Of a stretch of DNA of 24,721 bases, positions 1-10,535 are shown piece after piece. A model generated the notes under the pieces. The model was not told the DNA's origin and did no database searches. It worked only from the letters and a program-made list of their open reading frames with translations. The DNA is from Flavisolibacter sp. (GTDB lineage Bacteria; Bacteroidota; Bacteroidia; Chitinophagales; Chitinophagaceae), in assembly GCA_013695175.1 (NCBI GenBank), contig JACDAZ010000264.1, positions 1-24,721 of the forward strand. The letters run 5' to 3'. Positions within the stretch are counted from its first letter, which is position 1. Each line of letters begins with the position of its first letter. The position numbers and the translations under genes are program-made.

Positions 1-1196
<1,196 letters not shown>

Positions 1197-1227
1197 TTAA
1201 AAAGTAATATCAATATTTATGTAACCG

Positions 1228-1357
1228 GCTGCATTATTACTATCCCCTTCTGTTGCGTCGCACTCTTGTACTTCTGTAAATCTGTTCGGCAATGCTCAAC
1301 AGTATTATAACAGATGAATGTAGCGTCGCAAGCAAAGTTTAATAGCAGCAATGCAGC
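1228..1357. repeat. 130-nt imperfect inverted repeat in the rpoB-rpoC spacer
   Basis: The outer arms are 1228-1243 and 1342-1357 (13 of 16 bases complementary). Inside them, 1253-1261 pairs with 1323-1331 (8 of 9, core TTGCGNCGC), and TCTGTT at 1281-1286 pairs perfectly with AACAGA at 1309-1314. A small alternative hairpin is CTGTT (1282-1286) with AACAG (1298-1302). No reading frame of note is present. The symmetry at several nested levels suggests a mobile miniature palindromic element or a folded RNA inside the rpoBC transcript. I cannot tell which without genome-wide copies. Confidence 0.6.
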
Positions 1358-1420
1358 TTGTAACATAATTATCAACTTTATTTAAAGAACTTTTTGCTAT
1401 TGCAAATACTTAACACCTAA

Positions 1421-1447
1421 GTTCCCCCACCGGGGGACAGGGGGCTT
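1421..1447. repeat. GC-rich hairpin directly after the rpoB stop codon
   Basis: Five C at 1424-1428 and five G at 1432-1436 form a tight stem with a 3-nt loop. A further run of G at 1440-1444 can pair with the same C run, giving two competing folds on either strand. Such G/C runs stand out sharply in this AT-rich window. The hairpin abuts the rpoB stop (1446-1448) and is not followed by a U-tract in the rpoBC direction, so a classical terminator is unlikely. C-run/G-run palindromes of this style occur as dispersed intergenic repeats in some Bacteroidota; that is my recollection, not a search result. Confidence 0.6.
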
Positions 1448-4400
1448 AATCATGGAACTTAAGATCCAATCCTAAACCTCTTAATTCATGCACCAATACA
1501 TTGAATGATTCTGGTATACCGGCACGGGGAATATTTTCACCTTTTACAATAGATTCATATGTTTTTGCACGACCTATGATATCATCAGATTTGAGTGTAA
1601 GCAATTCCTGTAAAATGTTAGACGCACCGTATGCTTCCAATGCCCAAACTTCCATTTCACCAAAGCGCTGTCCACCAAATTGAGCTTTACCACCTAAAGG
1701 CTGTTGTGTGATCAAGCTGTATGGCCCGATGCTTCTAGCATGCATTTTATCATCTACCATGTGGTGCAGTTTAATTACATAAATAACACCTACTGTAGCT
1801 TTCTGGTGAAAACGTTCTCCTGTTTCGCCATCATATAGATAAGTGTGACCAAACATAGGTAAGCCTGCTTCCTCGCAATATTTTGCAATTTCTTCAGTTG
1901 AAGCACCGTCAAAAATTGGAGTAGCGAAACGAAGACCTAATTTTTCACCTGCCCAACCTAAAACTGTTTCATAGATCTGACCAAGGTTCATACGACTAGG
2001 TACACCCAATGGATTTAAAACTATATCAACAGGAGTTCCATCTTCAAGGAAAGGCATATCTTCTGCACGTACTATCTTGGCTACAATTCCTTTATTTCCG
2101 TGGCGACCGGCCATTTTATCACCCACTTTCAACTTACGCTTAACAGCCAGGTAAACTTTAGCAAGTTTCAATACACCTGCAGGTAATTCATCACCAATTG
2201 ATATATTGAACTTCTCTCTTTTGTAGCGACCTAACTCTTCGTTGTATTTAATGCTGTAGTTGTGTAATAAAACGTTGATCTGGTTATCAACTTTTTCTTC
2301 GCCAGTCCATCCTAGTGGATTAATGTTCATGTAATCGATCTGGCTCAAATTCTTTTGAGTGAATTTGGCACCTTTTCCAATCAACACTTCACCGAAGTTG
2401 TTGCTTACCCCTGCAGAAGATTTATCTTTTAATAAAGTTTGCAGTTTATCAAGCAATACTTCCATCAAATCGGTAACATTCTTCTCATGTACTTTTTCCA
2501 ACTTCTCTAATGCAGCCTTTTCACGAACTTTTGCATTTTTATCCTTCTTGGCTCTTTGGAAAAGTTTTTTATTGATAACAACACCTTCAACACCATTTGG
2601 AGCTTTTAATGAAGCATCTTTTGCATCACCAGCTTTATCACCAAAAATGGCACGAAGAAGTTTTTCTTCAGGAGTTGGATCAGACTCACCTTTTGGAGTA
2701 ATCTTTCCAATTAAAATATCTCCTTCTTTAACCTGGGCTCCGATACGAATAATACCATTTTCATCAAGGTCTTTAGTTGCCTCTTCTGAAACGTTTGGAA
2801 TATCCGGAGTTAATTCTTCTTCACCAAGTTTTGTATCACGCACTTCTAATTCATATTCAGAGATGTGAACTGAAGTATACATATCTTCTTTTACTACTCT
2901 TTCACTAATTACAATAGCATCTTCAAAATTGTAACCTTTCCATGGCATGAATGCCACTTTCAGATTTTTACCCAATGCTAATTCACCACCTTGTGTTGCG
3001 TAACCTTCAGTTAGAAAATCTCCTTCTTTAACCTGCTGTCCTTTTTTAACTGCGGGCTTAAGATTAATTGAAGTTTCCTGGTTGGTTTTTATAAATTTAG
3101 TAAGCCTGTAAATAATCAAATCATCTTCAAAACTTACAAGACGCTGTTCCTCATTACGCCTGTAACGTACATGAATTTCATTAGCATCTACAAATTCAAC
3201 TATACCATCACCTTCTGAGTGAATTTGAATACGAGCGTCACGTGCTGCTTTCCCTTCTAATCCTGTACCTACAACCGGTACATCAGGACGCAAAAGTGGA
3301 ACAGCCTGGCGTTGCATGTTCGAACCCATCAGGGCACGGTTAGCATCATCATGTTCAAGGAATGGAATTAATGAAGCACTTAAACCAACAATCTGGTTTG
3401 GAGCAACATCCATAAACTGAACCTCGTTAGCATCAAGAATTGGGAAATCGCCTGTTTCCCTGCTTATAATTTTTTCTTCAGCAAAATGACCTTTATCATC
3501 TAAAGGCGTATTTGCCTGGGCAATTTTTGCTGAATCTTCCTCTTCTGCACTTAAGAAGGTCAGGTTCTTCATTTCCACTTTACCTTCTTTTACTTTTCGG
3601 TAAGGTGTTTCAATAAAACCCATTTCATTGATCTTGGCATGTACACAAAGTGTAGATATCAAACCAATGTTTGGTCCTTCCGGAGTTTCTATAGTACATA
3701 AACGGCCATAGTGGCTATAGTGTACGTCACGAACCTCAAATCCTGCTCTTTCACGGCTTAAACCACCGGGTCCGAGAGCTGAAATACGACGTTTGTGTGT
3801 GATTTCAGATAATGGATTTGTCTGATCGAGGAACTGAGATAACTGTGAAGTACCAAAGAATGAATTAATAACGGAAGAAAGTGTCCTGGCATTAATCAAA
3901 TCTACCGGAGTAAACACCTCGTTGTCACGAACGTTCATTCTTTCACGGATTGTACGTGCCATACGAGCCAGACCAACACCGAACTGAGCATATAATTGTT
4001 CACCTACTGTACGTACACGACGGTTTGATAAGTGATCAATATCATCAATGTCTGCTTTACCATTTGTAAGGCGAACAAGATATTTAATGATCTCGATTAT
4101 ATCTTCCTTTGTTAATGTTTTTTGTTCGATAGGTGAATTCAAACCTAATTTACGATTGATCTTATAACGACCAACTTCTCCCAGATCATAGCGCTTGTCT
4201 GAGAAAAATAATTTATCAATAATACCTCTTGCCGTTTCATTATCCGGAGCATCTGCACCACGTAATTGGCGATAAATAACCTGGACAGCTTCCAGCTCCG
4301 AGTTAGAAGTATCTTTATTTAATGTATTATATATAATGGCGTAATCACCTCCAACATCTTCCTTTTGAACAAAAACACTTTTGATTTCCATATCAGAAAT

Positions 4401-5252
4401 GGTATCAATTGCTTCTTCATCCAATACAGAATCACGTTCAAGAATTACTTCATTACGTTCAATAGAAACTACTTCACCTGTATCTTCATCTACGAAGTCT
4501 TCAACCCAACTGCGTAAAACACGGGCAGCAAGGCGGCGACCTACATATTTCTGTAAAGATTTTTTATCACCTTTTACTTCATCAGCCATACCAAAAAGCT
4601 CAAGAATGTCTTTATCAGTTTCAAAGCCAATGGCACGTAAAAGTGTGGTTACCGGAAACTTTTTCTTACGATCAATATAAGCATACATAACATTGTTGAT
4701 GTCTGTAGCATATTCCATCCAGGCTCCTTTGAAAGGAATTACTCTCGCAGAGTAAATTCTTGTTCCGTTGGGGTGAATAGACTGACCGAAGAATACTCCC
4801 GGTGAACGGTGTAATTGCGAAACCACTACCCGCTCAGCTCCGTTTATAACAAAAGTTCCGCGGGGAGTCATGTAAGGAATATTACCAAGGAATACATCCT
4901 GAACAATAGTCTGGAAATCGATATGCTCTTCATCGTTACAGCTTAATCTTAATTTAGCTTTTAGAGGAACAGCATAAGTTAATCCACGCTCCATACACTC
5001 TTCAATTGTGTAGCGGGGTGGATCAATAAAATAATCAAGAAATTCAAGGACAAAAATGTTTCGTGTATCAGTAATAGGAAAGTTTTCTTTAAATACTCTG
5101 AACAACCCTTCAATATTCCTTTTATCAGGAGTAGTTTCTAATTGAAAATACTCTTTAAAAGATTGAATTTGAACGGCCAGAAGATCAGGAGTATCAGCAA
5201 TATTTCCAATTTTTCCGAAATTGATCCTGTGATTCGTTGTTGTAGAAGGCAT
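1446..5252 (-). CDS. rpoB: DNA-directed RNA polymerase subunit beta
   Basis: This is the second-largest RNA polymerase subunit, which forms the catalytic core with RpoC. The protein has 1268 residues from the ATG at 5250-5252 and begins [18 protein letters not shown], close to other Bacteroidota RpoB proteins in start and length. A TTG 13 codons upstream (5289-5291) is open but is less likely. Conserved blocks include [10 protein letters not shown], the rifampicin-binding region at about residues 465-500 ([15 protein letters not shown], then [12 protein letters not shown]), [24 protein letters not shown] and [20 protein letters not shown]. The rifampicin-contact residues I can align with E. 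coli (Q513, D516, H526, S531) are unchanged. No rplJ or rplL lies upstream; the next gene is divergent. An RNAP promoter is visible at 5394-5425, giving a leader of about 135 nt. Confidence 0.98.
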   Translation of the reverse strand: MPSTTTNHRINFGKIGNIADTPDLLAVQIQSFKEYFQLETTPDKRNIEGLFRVFKENFPITDTRNIFVLEFLDYFIDPPRYTIEECMERGLTYAVPLKAKLRLSCNDEEHIDFQTIVQDVFLGNIPYMTPRGTFVINGAERVVVSQLHRSPGVFFGQSIHPNGTRIYSARVIPFKGAWMEYATDINNVMYAYIDRKKKFPVTTLLRAIGFETDKDILELFGMADEVKGDKKSLQKYVGRRLAARVLRSWVEDFVDEDTGEVVSIERNEVILERDSVLDEEAIDTISDMEIKSVFVQKEDVGGDYAIIYNTLNKDTSNSELEAVQVIYRQLRGADAPDNETARGIIDKLFFSDKRYDLGEVGRYKINRKLGLNSPIEQKTLTKEDIIEIIKYLVRLTNGKADIDDIDHLSNRRVRTVGEQLYAQFGVGLARMARTIRERMNVRDNEVFTPVDLINARTLSSVINSFFGTSQLSQFLDQTNPLSEITHKRRISALGPGGLSRERAGFEVRDVHYSHYGRLCTIETPEGPNIGLISTLCVHAKINEMGFIETPYRKVKEGKVEMKNLTFLSAEEEDSAKIAQANTPLDDKGHFAEEKIISRETGDFPILDANEVQFMDVAPNQIVGLSASLIPFLEHDDANRALMGSNMQRQAVPLLRPDVPVVGTGLEGKAARDARIQIHSEGDGIVEFVDANEIHVRYRRNEEQRLVSFEDDLIIYRLTKFIKTNQETSINLKPAVKKGQQVKEGDFLTEGYATQGGELALGKNLKVAFMPWKGYNFEDAIVISERVVKEDMYTSVHISEYELEVRDTKLGEEELTPDIPNVSEEATKDLDENGIIRIGAQVKEGDILIGKITPKGESDPTPEEKLLRAIFGDKAGDAKDASLKAPNGVEGVVINKKLFQRAKKDKNAKVREKAALEKLEKVHEKNVTDLMEVLLDKLQTLLKDKSSAGVSNNFGEVLIGKGAKFTQKNLSQIDYMNINPLGWTGEEKVDNQINVLLHNYSIKYNEELGRYKREKFNISIGDELPAGVLKLAKVYLAVKRKLKVGDKMAGRHGNKGIVAKIVRAEDMPFLEDGTPVDIVLNPLGVPSRMNLGQIYETVLGWAGEKLGLRFATPIFDGASTEEIAKYCEEAGLPMFGHTYLYDGETGERFHQKATVGVIYVIKLHHMVDDKMHARSIGPYSLITQQPLGGKAQFGGQRFGEMEVWALEAYGASNILQELLTLKSDDIIGRAKTYESIVKGENIPRAGIPESFNVLVHELRGLGLDLKFHD

Positions 5253-5302
5253 ATATATATAAACCGGTTTTATAAAGTTCAGACGAGGCAAATAGCTATC
5301 AT

Positions 5303-5327
5303 GCTCTTATTTAAATTAAATAAAAGC
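5303..5327. promoter_or_regulatory. Near-perfect palindrome in the rpoB leader
   Basis: This 25-nt stretch has 12-nt arms around a single central base with 11 of 12 pairs complementary (GCTCTTATTTAA against TTAAATAAAAGC). It lies inside the predicted 5' untranslated region of rpoB, about 50 nt ahead of the start codon. A second palindrome, AAACCGGTTT at 5261-5270, sits 8 nt from the ATG. These could be binding sites or RNA hairpins affecting rpoB expression. The function is not known and the low complexity of the arms allows chance. Confidence 0.4.
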
Positions 5328-5393
5328 GTTAGTAATCAACTATTTAAGCTTGAATTGCGTCGTCAAAATGTTTTTGGCCAAAACTAAAGGACT

Positions 5394-5425
5394 GCAAAAG
5401 TAAGGATTTAAGCTACACTAACAAG
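5394..5425 (-). promoter_or_regulatory. Bacteroidota-type promoter of rpoB
   Basis: Read on the minus strand, TACTTTTGC at 5402-5394 matches the -7 consensus TAnnTTTG followed by C. Upstream at 5425-5422 is CTTG, three of four bases of the -33 TTTG element. The spacer is exactly 19 nt, within the range known for Bacteroidota housekeeping promoters. Transcription would start near 5388. This supports rpoB being the first gene of its transcript. Confidence 0.65.
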
Positions 5426-5496
5426 ATTTTTTGCGTTAACAATAATTAAGCCACAATTTTTTTGGTTTTCTTTGAGAAATTCATTTTTTTCGATAT

Positions 5497-6417
5497 ATGA
5501 ATTGGAGACAATTTATAAGAGATTATTTGATTTTTACCAAAAAAGAAAGAGCAGGCTTATTCTCAATTTTACTAATCATTGCAATAATAATTTTCCTTCC
5601 CCTCCTTTTTACTATCAATAGCAAACCTGTAACTCTTAAAGAAAATGATATCCTTAAAAATGTTATTGATTCTTTTCAGTCTGTGGCAATTAATACATCT
5701 ACCGTTGGTGAAGGGTTTGAACCACCAGTATTAGAGATGTCTGTTTCCGGTGGTTATGAAAATTATAGCTTATTTACATTCGATCCCAATACACTTACGG
5801 TCGAAGGATGGAAAAAACTTGGTTTAAAAGAAAGAACTATTAAAACAATACAAAATTATGTAACAAAAGGTGGCAGATTTTATAAACCCGAAGATTTAAA
5901 AAAAATATGGGGACTTGATATTATTTTTTATGAAAGAGTAAAAGATTATATAGTCATTCCACAAAAAGAAAAACCAATTTTTCAAACTGCCTATAACAAT
6001 CTCAAACCAGAAAAGAAATTTTTAGTTGTAAACATCAATACAGCTGATACTACTTCTTTAATTGCGTTACCGGGAATTGGTCCAAAACTATCTTCCAGAA
6101 TCATTGCATTCAGAGAAAAACTTGGAGGATTTTATTCAATTGATCAAATTGCCGAAACATATGGCCTACCTGATTCTACATTTCAAAAAATTAAAAAACA
6201 TCTGGTAGCAGATCCGGACCACATCAAAAAAATAAATATTAATACAGCAACTAAGGAACAAATCAGGTCGCATCCATATTTTGATTGGAATCTTGCAAAT
6301 GCTATAGTTGAATACAGAAATCAGCATGGCATGTATAAAAGCATAGATGAGGTAAAGAAGATCATTCTTATAACTGAAACTACATTTCACAAAATATTTC
6401 ATTATCTCACTCACTAA
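5497..6417 (+). CDS. Membrane-anchored helix-hairpin-helix (ComEA-related) protein
   Basis: This 306-residue protein has a short cytoplasmic N-terminus (FTKKERAG at 13-20) followed by one hydrophobic segment at about 20-40, which should anchor it in the inner membrane. Three helix-hairpin-helix-like modules follow, at roughly 92-155, 177-237 and 245-306. The middle one is the most canonical: it opens with VNINTADTTSLIALPGIGPK and carries the GIG hairpin. The third starts ININTATKEQI but has lost the glycine hairpin (HPYFDW). Such modules bind DNA backbone without sequence specificity, and ComEA uses one in DNA uptake. Proteins with this architecture are common in Bacteroidota, with no role firmly assigned to my knowledge. 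The gene is divergent from rpoB and stands alone. I see no clear promoter match upstream. A role in DNA uptake is possible but inferred. Confidence 0.85.
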   Translation: MNWRQFIRDYLIFTKKERAGLFSILLIIAIIIFLPLLFTINSKPVTLKENDILKNVIDSFQSVAINTSTVGEGFEPPVLEMSVSGGYENYSLFTFDPNTLTVEGWKKLGLKERTIKTIQNYVTKGGRFYKPEDLKKIWGLDIIFYERVKDYIVIPQKEKPIFQTAYNNLKPEKKFLVVNINTADTTSLIALPGIGPKLSSRIIAFREKLGGFYSIDQIAETYGLPDSTFQKIKKHLVADPDHIKKININTATKEQIRSHPYFDWNLANAIVEYRNQHGMYKSIDEVKKIILITETTFHKIFHYLTH

Positions 6418-6419
6418 AA

Positions 6420-6437
6420 TGAGGTTCTGCCACCTCA
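6420..6437 (+). terminator. Possible weak terminator hairpin after the helix-hairpin-helix gene
   Basis: TGAGGT at 6420-6425 pairs perfectly with ACCTCA at 6432-6437 around a 6-nt loop, starting 2 nt after the stop codon. The sequence after it is AT-rich (ATTAATATCAACTTCTATTTTA) but lacks a continuous U-tract. It may end transcription before the trehalose operon, which starts 114 nt later. Support is modest. Confidence 0.4.
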
Positions 6438-6550
6438 ATTAATATCAACTTCTATTTTAGTCTAAGATTTTTACTTCATTATTGTATGGCAGGAATATTG
6501 AAAAACAGCAATAGATTGCAATGTTTCTTAAATAAGATGATAAAAAATAA

Positions 6551-8686
6551 ATGAATAGAATTATTTATCCTGGCGAACCTTATCCTTTGGGTGCTACCTG
6601 GGATGGAGAAGGAGTAAATTTTGCTTTGTATTCTGAAAATGCAGTTGGAGTAGAATTATGTCTTTTTGATGAAGACGGAAAAAATGAAGAAAGGATAAAA
6701 TTAAAAGAACAGTCACACGATGTGTGGCATTCATATTTACCTGAAGTGAGACCAGGTCAATTATATGGCTACAGGGTGTATGGTCCTTATGACCCTTATA
6801 ATGGTCATCGTTTCAATTCTAATAAATTGGTATTAGATCCATATGCTAAAGCTATTTCCGGACCTATACAATGGAATGATGCATTATTTGGCTATGAAGT
6901 AGGAAGTGAAGATGCAGACTTAAGTTATAATGAAATAGATAGCGCTCCTTTTATTCCAAAAGGAGTTGTAATTGATCCCAACTTTGATTGGGAAGATATA
7001 AAAGCTCCAAAGATCCCGTACCATAAAACCATTATTTACGAGGCTCATGTTAAAGGTTTGACACAATTACATCCTGATGTTCCGGAAAGCATCAGGGGAA
7101 CTTATGCAGGTATTGCGCATCCTGTTATTATTAAATATTTAAAAGAATTAGGAATAACTGCTATTGAATTAATGCCAGTTCATCATTATGTAATTGACAG
7201 GTTATTGAAAGAAAAAGATTTAACAAACTACTGGGGGTACAATACACTGGGATTCTTTGCACCTGATGTTCGTTATTCAGGCAGTGGTACACATGGCCAG
7301 CAGGTGGTTGAATTTAAAAACATGGTTAAAGAACTTCATAAGGCCGGCATTGAGGTAATACTTGATGTTGTTTATAATCACACCGGTGAAGGAAATCATT
7401 TAGGACCTACACTTAGTTTAAGAGGTATAGATAATGCTTCTTATTACCGGCTAACAGAAGATAAAAGGTTTTATATGGATTATACGGGTACTGGCAATAC
7501 ATTGAATGCAATGATGCCACCAGTCCTACGCCTGATAATGGATAGCTTAAGGTATTGGATCCTGGAAATGCATGTTGATGGTTTTAGATTTGATTTAGCG
7601 GCTACGCTTGCCCGTGAATTACATGAAGTAGACCGACTGGGCTCCTTTTTTGATATCATTCACCAGGATCCGGTTATCTCACAAGTTAAATTGATTGCGG
7701 AACCCTGGGATATTGGTGAAGGTGGATACCAGGTAGGTAATTTTCCACCAGGCTGGGCAGAATGGAATGGTAAGTACAGGGATTGCATAAGAGATTATTG
7801 GCGTGGTGCTGATAGCATGCTGGCAGAATTTGCCTTACGTTTTACCGGTAGTCCTGATTTGTATTATCAAAATAACAGGAGACCTTTTGCGAGCATCAAT
7901 TTTGTTACAGCACATGATGGGTTTACTTTAAACGATCTTGTTAGTTATAATGAAAAACATAATTGGGCTAATGGCGAAGACAATAATGATGGTGAGCAAC
8001 ATAACAGGTCATGGAATCATGGTGTTGAAGGCCCAACAGATGATCCAACTATCAATGCATTGCGCAACAAACAAAAAAGAAATTTCTTAACTACGCTTTT
8101 TCTTTCTCAGGGTGTTCCAATGTTGGTTGCAGGTGATGAACTTAGCCGAACACAAAATGGTAATAACAATGCTTACTGCCAGGATAATGATCTTTCATGG
8201 ATCAATTGGAATAAAGCTGATAACGAGCTTTTATCTTTTACAAAAAAGCTAATTCATTTTTATACCAATCATCCGGTTTTTACCCGTCGCCGTTGGTTTG
8301 TAGGCAGACCTATTAAAGGTTTAGGTTTAGAAGACATAGCCTGGTTTTCACCTGACGGAACGGAAATGACCGAAGAAAACTGGAGACACGATTATGCAAA
8401 ATCTTTAGGCATTTATAAAAACGGCCGGGGAATAAGATCTGTTGGTCCTAAAGGTGAATTGTATATTGATGATAATTTTTACATCATTTTTAATGCACAT
8501 TATGAGGATTTGGAATTTCAAATTCCTATAGAAAGATATGGAACTACCTGGATGAAAGCCATTGATACAGGTGAAGGTTTTGTTTCTGATGAAAATTCAT
8601 TGAAGATAATTTCCGATAGTGGAACTATAATAGTTGAGGGAAGATCAGTGGTAGTATTAAAGCAGCCAAAGTTTTTGAAGAAATGA
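6551..8686 (+). CDS. glgX: Glycogen/maltodextrin debranching enzyme (isoamylase-type, GlgX/TreX)
   Basis: This GH13 enzyme hydrolyses alpha-1,6 branches of glycogen or limit dextrin to give linear maltodextrin. The 711-residue protein has an N-terminal carbohydrate-binding CBM48-like domain (about 5-100), the catalytic barrel (about 160-560) and a C-terminal beta domain. Region I is DVVYNH (272-277), the nucleophile is D348 in GFRFD, the acid/base is E384 in LIAEPWD, and the third acid is D456 in [12 protein letters not shown]. The segments [14 protein letters not shown] and [12 protein letters not shown] are typical of the GlgX/TreX group. It is the first gene of the trehalose operon, and its TGA overlaps the treZ ATG by 4 nt (ATGA), which suggests translational coupling. 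In this context the TreX role, feeding TreY, is more likely than general glycogen breakdown. No glycogen synthesis gene is nearby. Confidence 0.95.
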   Translation: MNRIIYPGEPYPLGATWDGEGVNFALYSENAVGVELCLFDEDGKNEERIKLKEQSHDVWHSYLPEVRPGQLYGYRVYGPYDPYNGHRFNSNKLVLDPYAKAISGPIQWNDALFGYEVGSEDADLSYNEIDSAPFIPKGVVIDPNFDWEDIKAPKIPYHKTIIYEAHVKGLTQLHPDVPESIRGTYAGIAHPVIIKYLKELGITAIELMPVHHYVIDRLLKEKDLTNYWGYNTLGFFAPDVRYSGSGTHGQQVVEFKNMVKELHKAGIEVILDVVYNHTGEGNHLGPTLSLRGIDNASYYRLTEDKRFYMDYTGTGNTLNAMMPPVLRLIMDSLRYWILEMHVDGFRFDLAATLARELHEVDRLGSFFDIIHQDPVISQVKLIAEPWDIGEGGYQVGNFPPGWAEWNGKYRDCIRDYWRGADSMLAEFALRFTGSPDLYYQNNRRPFASINFVTAHDGFTLNDLVSYNEKHNWANGEDNNDGEQHNRSWNHGVEGPTDDPTINALRNKQKRNFLTTLFLSQGVPMLVAGDELSRTQNGNNNAYCQDNDLSWINWNKADNELLSFTKKLIHFYTNHPVFTRRRWFVGRPIKGLGLEDIAWFSPDGTEMTEENWRHDYAKSLGIYKNGRGIRSVGPKGELYIDDNFYIIFNAHYEDLEFQIPIERYGTTWMKAIDTGEGFVSDENSLKIISDSGTIIVEGRSVVVLKQPKFLKK

Positions 8687-10530
8687 TGAAATTAAACTAT
8701 AGCCATCGCTCCTTAGGAATATATTTTAATAATAATGGTGAAGCAGAAATTAATGTTTGGGCTCCTTTACATAATAAAGCAGAACTCTTTCTTGTAGATA
8801 AACACAAAAAACTTTCCTTAGAAAAAAATGAGTTGGGATTTTGGACTGGAGTATCAGATGCATTACAGCCACAAGACCTTTATAAAATTATTTTAAATGA
8901 TGAAAAACATCTACCTGACCCAGCCTCTCTTTCTCAACCTGAGGGAGTTCATGGTTCTTCACAAGCAATAGACACGAATGATTTTACCTGGACAGATGCT
9001 GATTGGCAAAATCTTTCTTTAGCAGACTACATTATATATGAATTGCATACCGGCACTTTTACAGAGGAAGGTACTTTTTCAGGTATTGAAAAAAAATTAG
9101 ACCATCTAATAGAACTTGGAATTACTGCAATTGAACTTATGCCCCTTGCGCAATTTCCAGGTGAAAGAAATTGGGGTTATGATGGTGTTTTCCCGTTTGC
9201 CATACAAAACTCGTATGGGGGAATTCATGAATTTCAAAAATTGGTAAACAGTTGTCATGAAAAAGGTTTGGCTGTTATAGTAGATGTAGTATACAATCAC
9301 CTGGGGCCTGAAGGAAATTATTTATCTGCTTTTGCACCATATTTTACCGGAAAATATAAAACACCCTGGGGTAGTGCTATAAATTTTGATGATGAATATA
9401 GTTATGGGGTAAGACATTATTTTATTGAAAATGTGTTGATGTGGTTTCGTGATCTTCATATTGATGCTTTACGGTTAGATGCCGTACATGCCATTAAAGA
9501 TTTTAGCGCTACTCAAATATTACAGGAGATCAGGATGCATGTAGATGAACTAATGAATGAAACAGGAAGGAAACATTATTTAATAGTTGAAAGCGATCTA
9601 AATGATCCAAAATTTATTAATCCTGTTTCTGAGGGTGGGTTTGGAATGGATGCACAATGGATTGATGAATTTCATCATGCATTAAGAGTAACTGCCGGAG
9701 GAGATAAAATGGGTTATTATTCTGACTTCAATGGCATAGAACATCTGGCCAAATCATATAAAGATGCATACGTTTATGATGGACAATATTCAGCACACAG
9801 AAAAAAATATTTTGGAATAAAAGCTAATAAAAATGAAGGACATCAATTCATAGTCTTTTCTCAAAACCACGATCAGGTTGGTAACAGAATGCTTGGTGAT
9901 AGAAGCAGCGAATTATTTAGTTTTGAATTGCAGAAGCTACTTGCTTCTTCTGTTATATTAAGTCCATACCTGCCCATGCTTTTCATGGGAGAAGAATGGA
10001 GCGAACAAAATCGATTTCAATATTTTGTAAGTCATACAGATGCGGAATTGGCAGAAGCTGTTCGAAAAGGAAGAAAAGAAGAGTTTGCTGCTTTTCATGA
10101 AGCTGGGGAAGCTCCCGATCCCATGGCTGTAGAAACATTCAGCAATTCTAAACTACAATGGCATTTAATTGGGTTGGAACCCCATGCCACTATGCTGCGT
10201 TTTTATAAAAAATTAATTCACCTCAGAAAAGTAGAACCCGCTTTAAAAAATCTAAGTAGAAAAAACATATCCGTAGAATTTTCTATGGAAAATAATACGC
10301 TTATGCTTCACCGGTGGCAGGAAAACAATCACATTTTATGCTTTCTAAATTTTTCCGCTAAACCGGTTAAAACAAAATTTTTTTCGGATAAAACAGGATG
10401 GCAAATGTTAATAAATTCAGCATCACCAGTATGGAAGGGTAACTATGAAACACCTCCCTCAGTAAAAAATATCAATGAAATATTAATAGCTGGTGAATCA
10501 ATCTTAATTTATAAGAATAGTGATATATAA
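8683..10530 (+). CDS. treZ: Malto-oligosyltrehalose trehalohydrolase
   Basis: This enzyme cleaves the alpha-1,4 bond next to the trehalosyl end of malto-oligosyltrehalose and releases free trehalose, the second step of the TreY-TreZ pathway. The 615-residue protein has an N-terminal beta domain (about 1-100) ending in [17 protein letters not shown], a hallmark of TreZ, then the GH13 barrel. Catalytic residues are D266 ([10 protein letters not shown]), E303 (LIVESD) and D397 ([11 protein letters not shown]); FMGEEW at about 434-439 is also characteristic. Two adjacent ATG codons (8683 and 8686) are possible starts; both overlap or touch the glgX stop. It is followed after only 5 nt by the treY-malQ fusion. 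The protein acts in the cytoplasm, with no signal peptide. The length is normal for the family. Confidence 0.95.
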   Translation: MMKLNYSHRSLGIYFNNNGEAEINVWAPLHNKAELFLVDKHKKLSLEKNELGFWTGVSDALQPQDLYKIILNDEKHLPDPASLSQPEGVHGSSQAIDTNDFTWTDADWQNLSLADYIIYELHTGTFTEEGTFSGIEKKLDHLIELGITAIELMPLAQFPGERNWGYDGVFPFAIQNSYGGIHEFQKLVNSCHEKGLAVIVDVVYNHLGPEGNYLSAFAPYFTGKYKTPWGSAINFDDEYSYGVRHYFIENVLMWFRDLHIDALRLDAVHAIKDFSATQILQEIRMHVDELMNETGRKHYLIVESDLNDPKFINPVSEGGFGMDAQWIDEFHHALRVTAGGDKMGYYSDFNGIEHLAKSYKDAYVYDGQYSAHRKKYFGIKANKNEGHQFIVFSQNHDQVGNRMLGDRSSELFSFELQKLLASSVILSPYLPMLFMGEEWSEQNRFQYFVSHTDAELAEAVRKGRKEEFAAFHEAGEAPDPMAVETFSNSKLQWHLIGLEPHATMLRFYKKLIHLRKVEPALKNLSRKNISVEFSMENNTLMLHRWQENNHILCFLNFSAKPVKTKFFSDKTGWQMLINSASPVWKGNYETPPSVKNINEILIAGESILIYKNSDI

Positions 10531-10535
10531 GATTA

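Noticed and set aside
1421..1447. Rho-independent terminator between rpoB and rpoC
   Set aside because: The hairpin has no U-tract on the rpoBC strand, and stopping transcription before the essential rpoC would need another promoter, of which I found no convincing example.
2359..4680. Plus-strand open frames opposite rpoB
   Set aside because: They are serine-rich antisense translations of the rpoB frame, as expected from its codon use.
5253..5291. Longer rpoB starting at TTG 5291
   Set aside because: The ATG at 5252 gives the amino-terminus seen in related RpoB proteins; the extra 13 residues show no conservation that I recognise.
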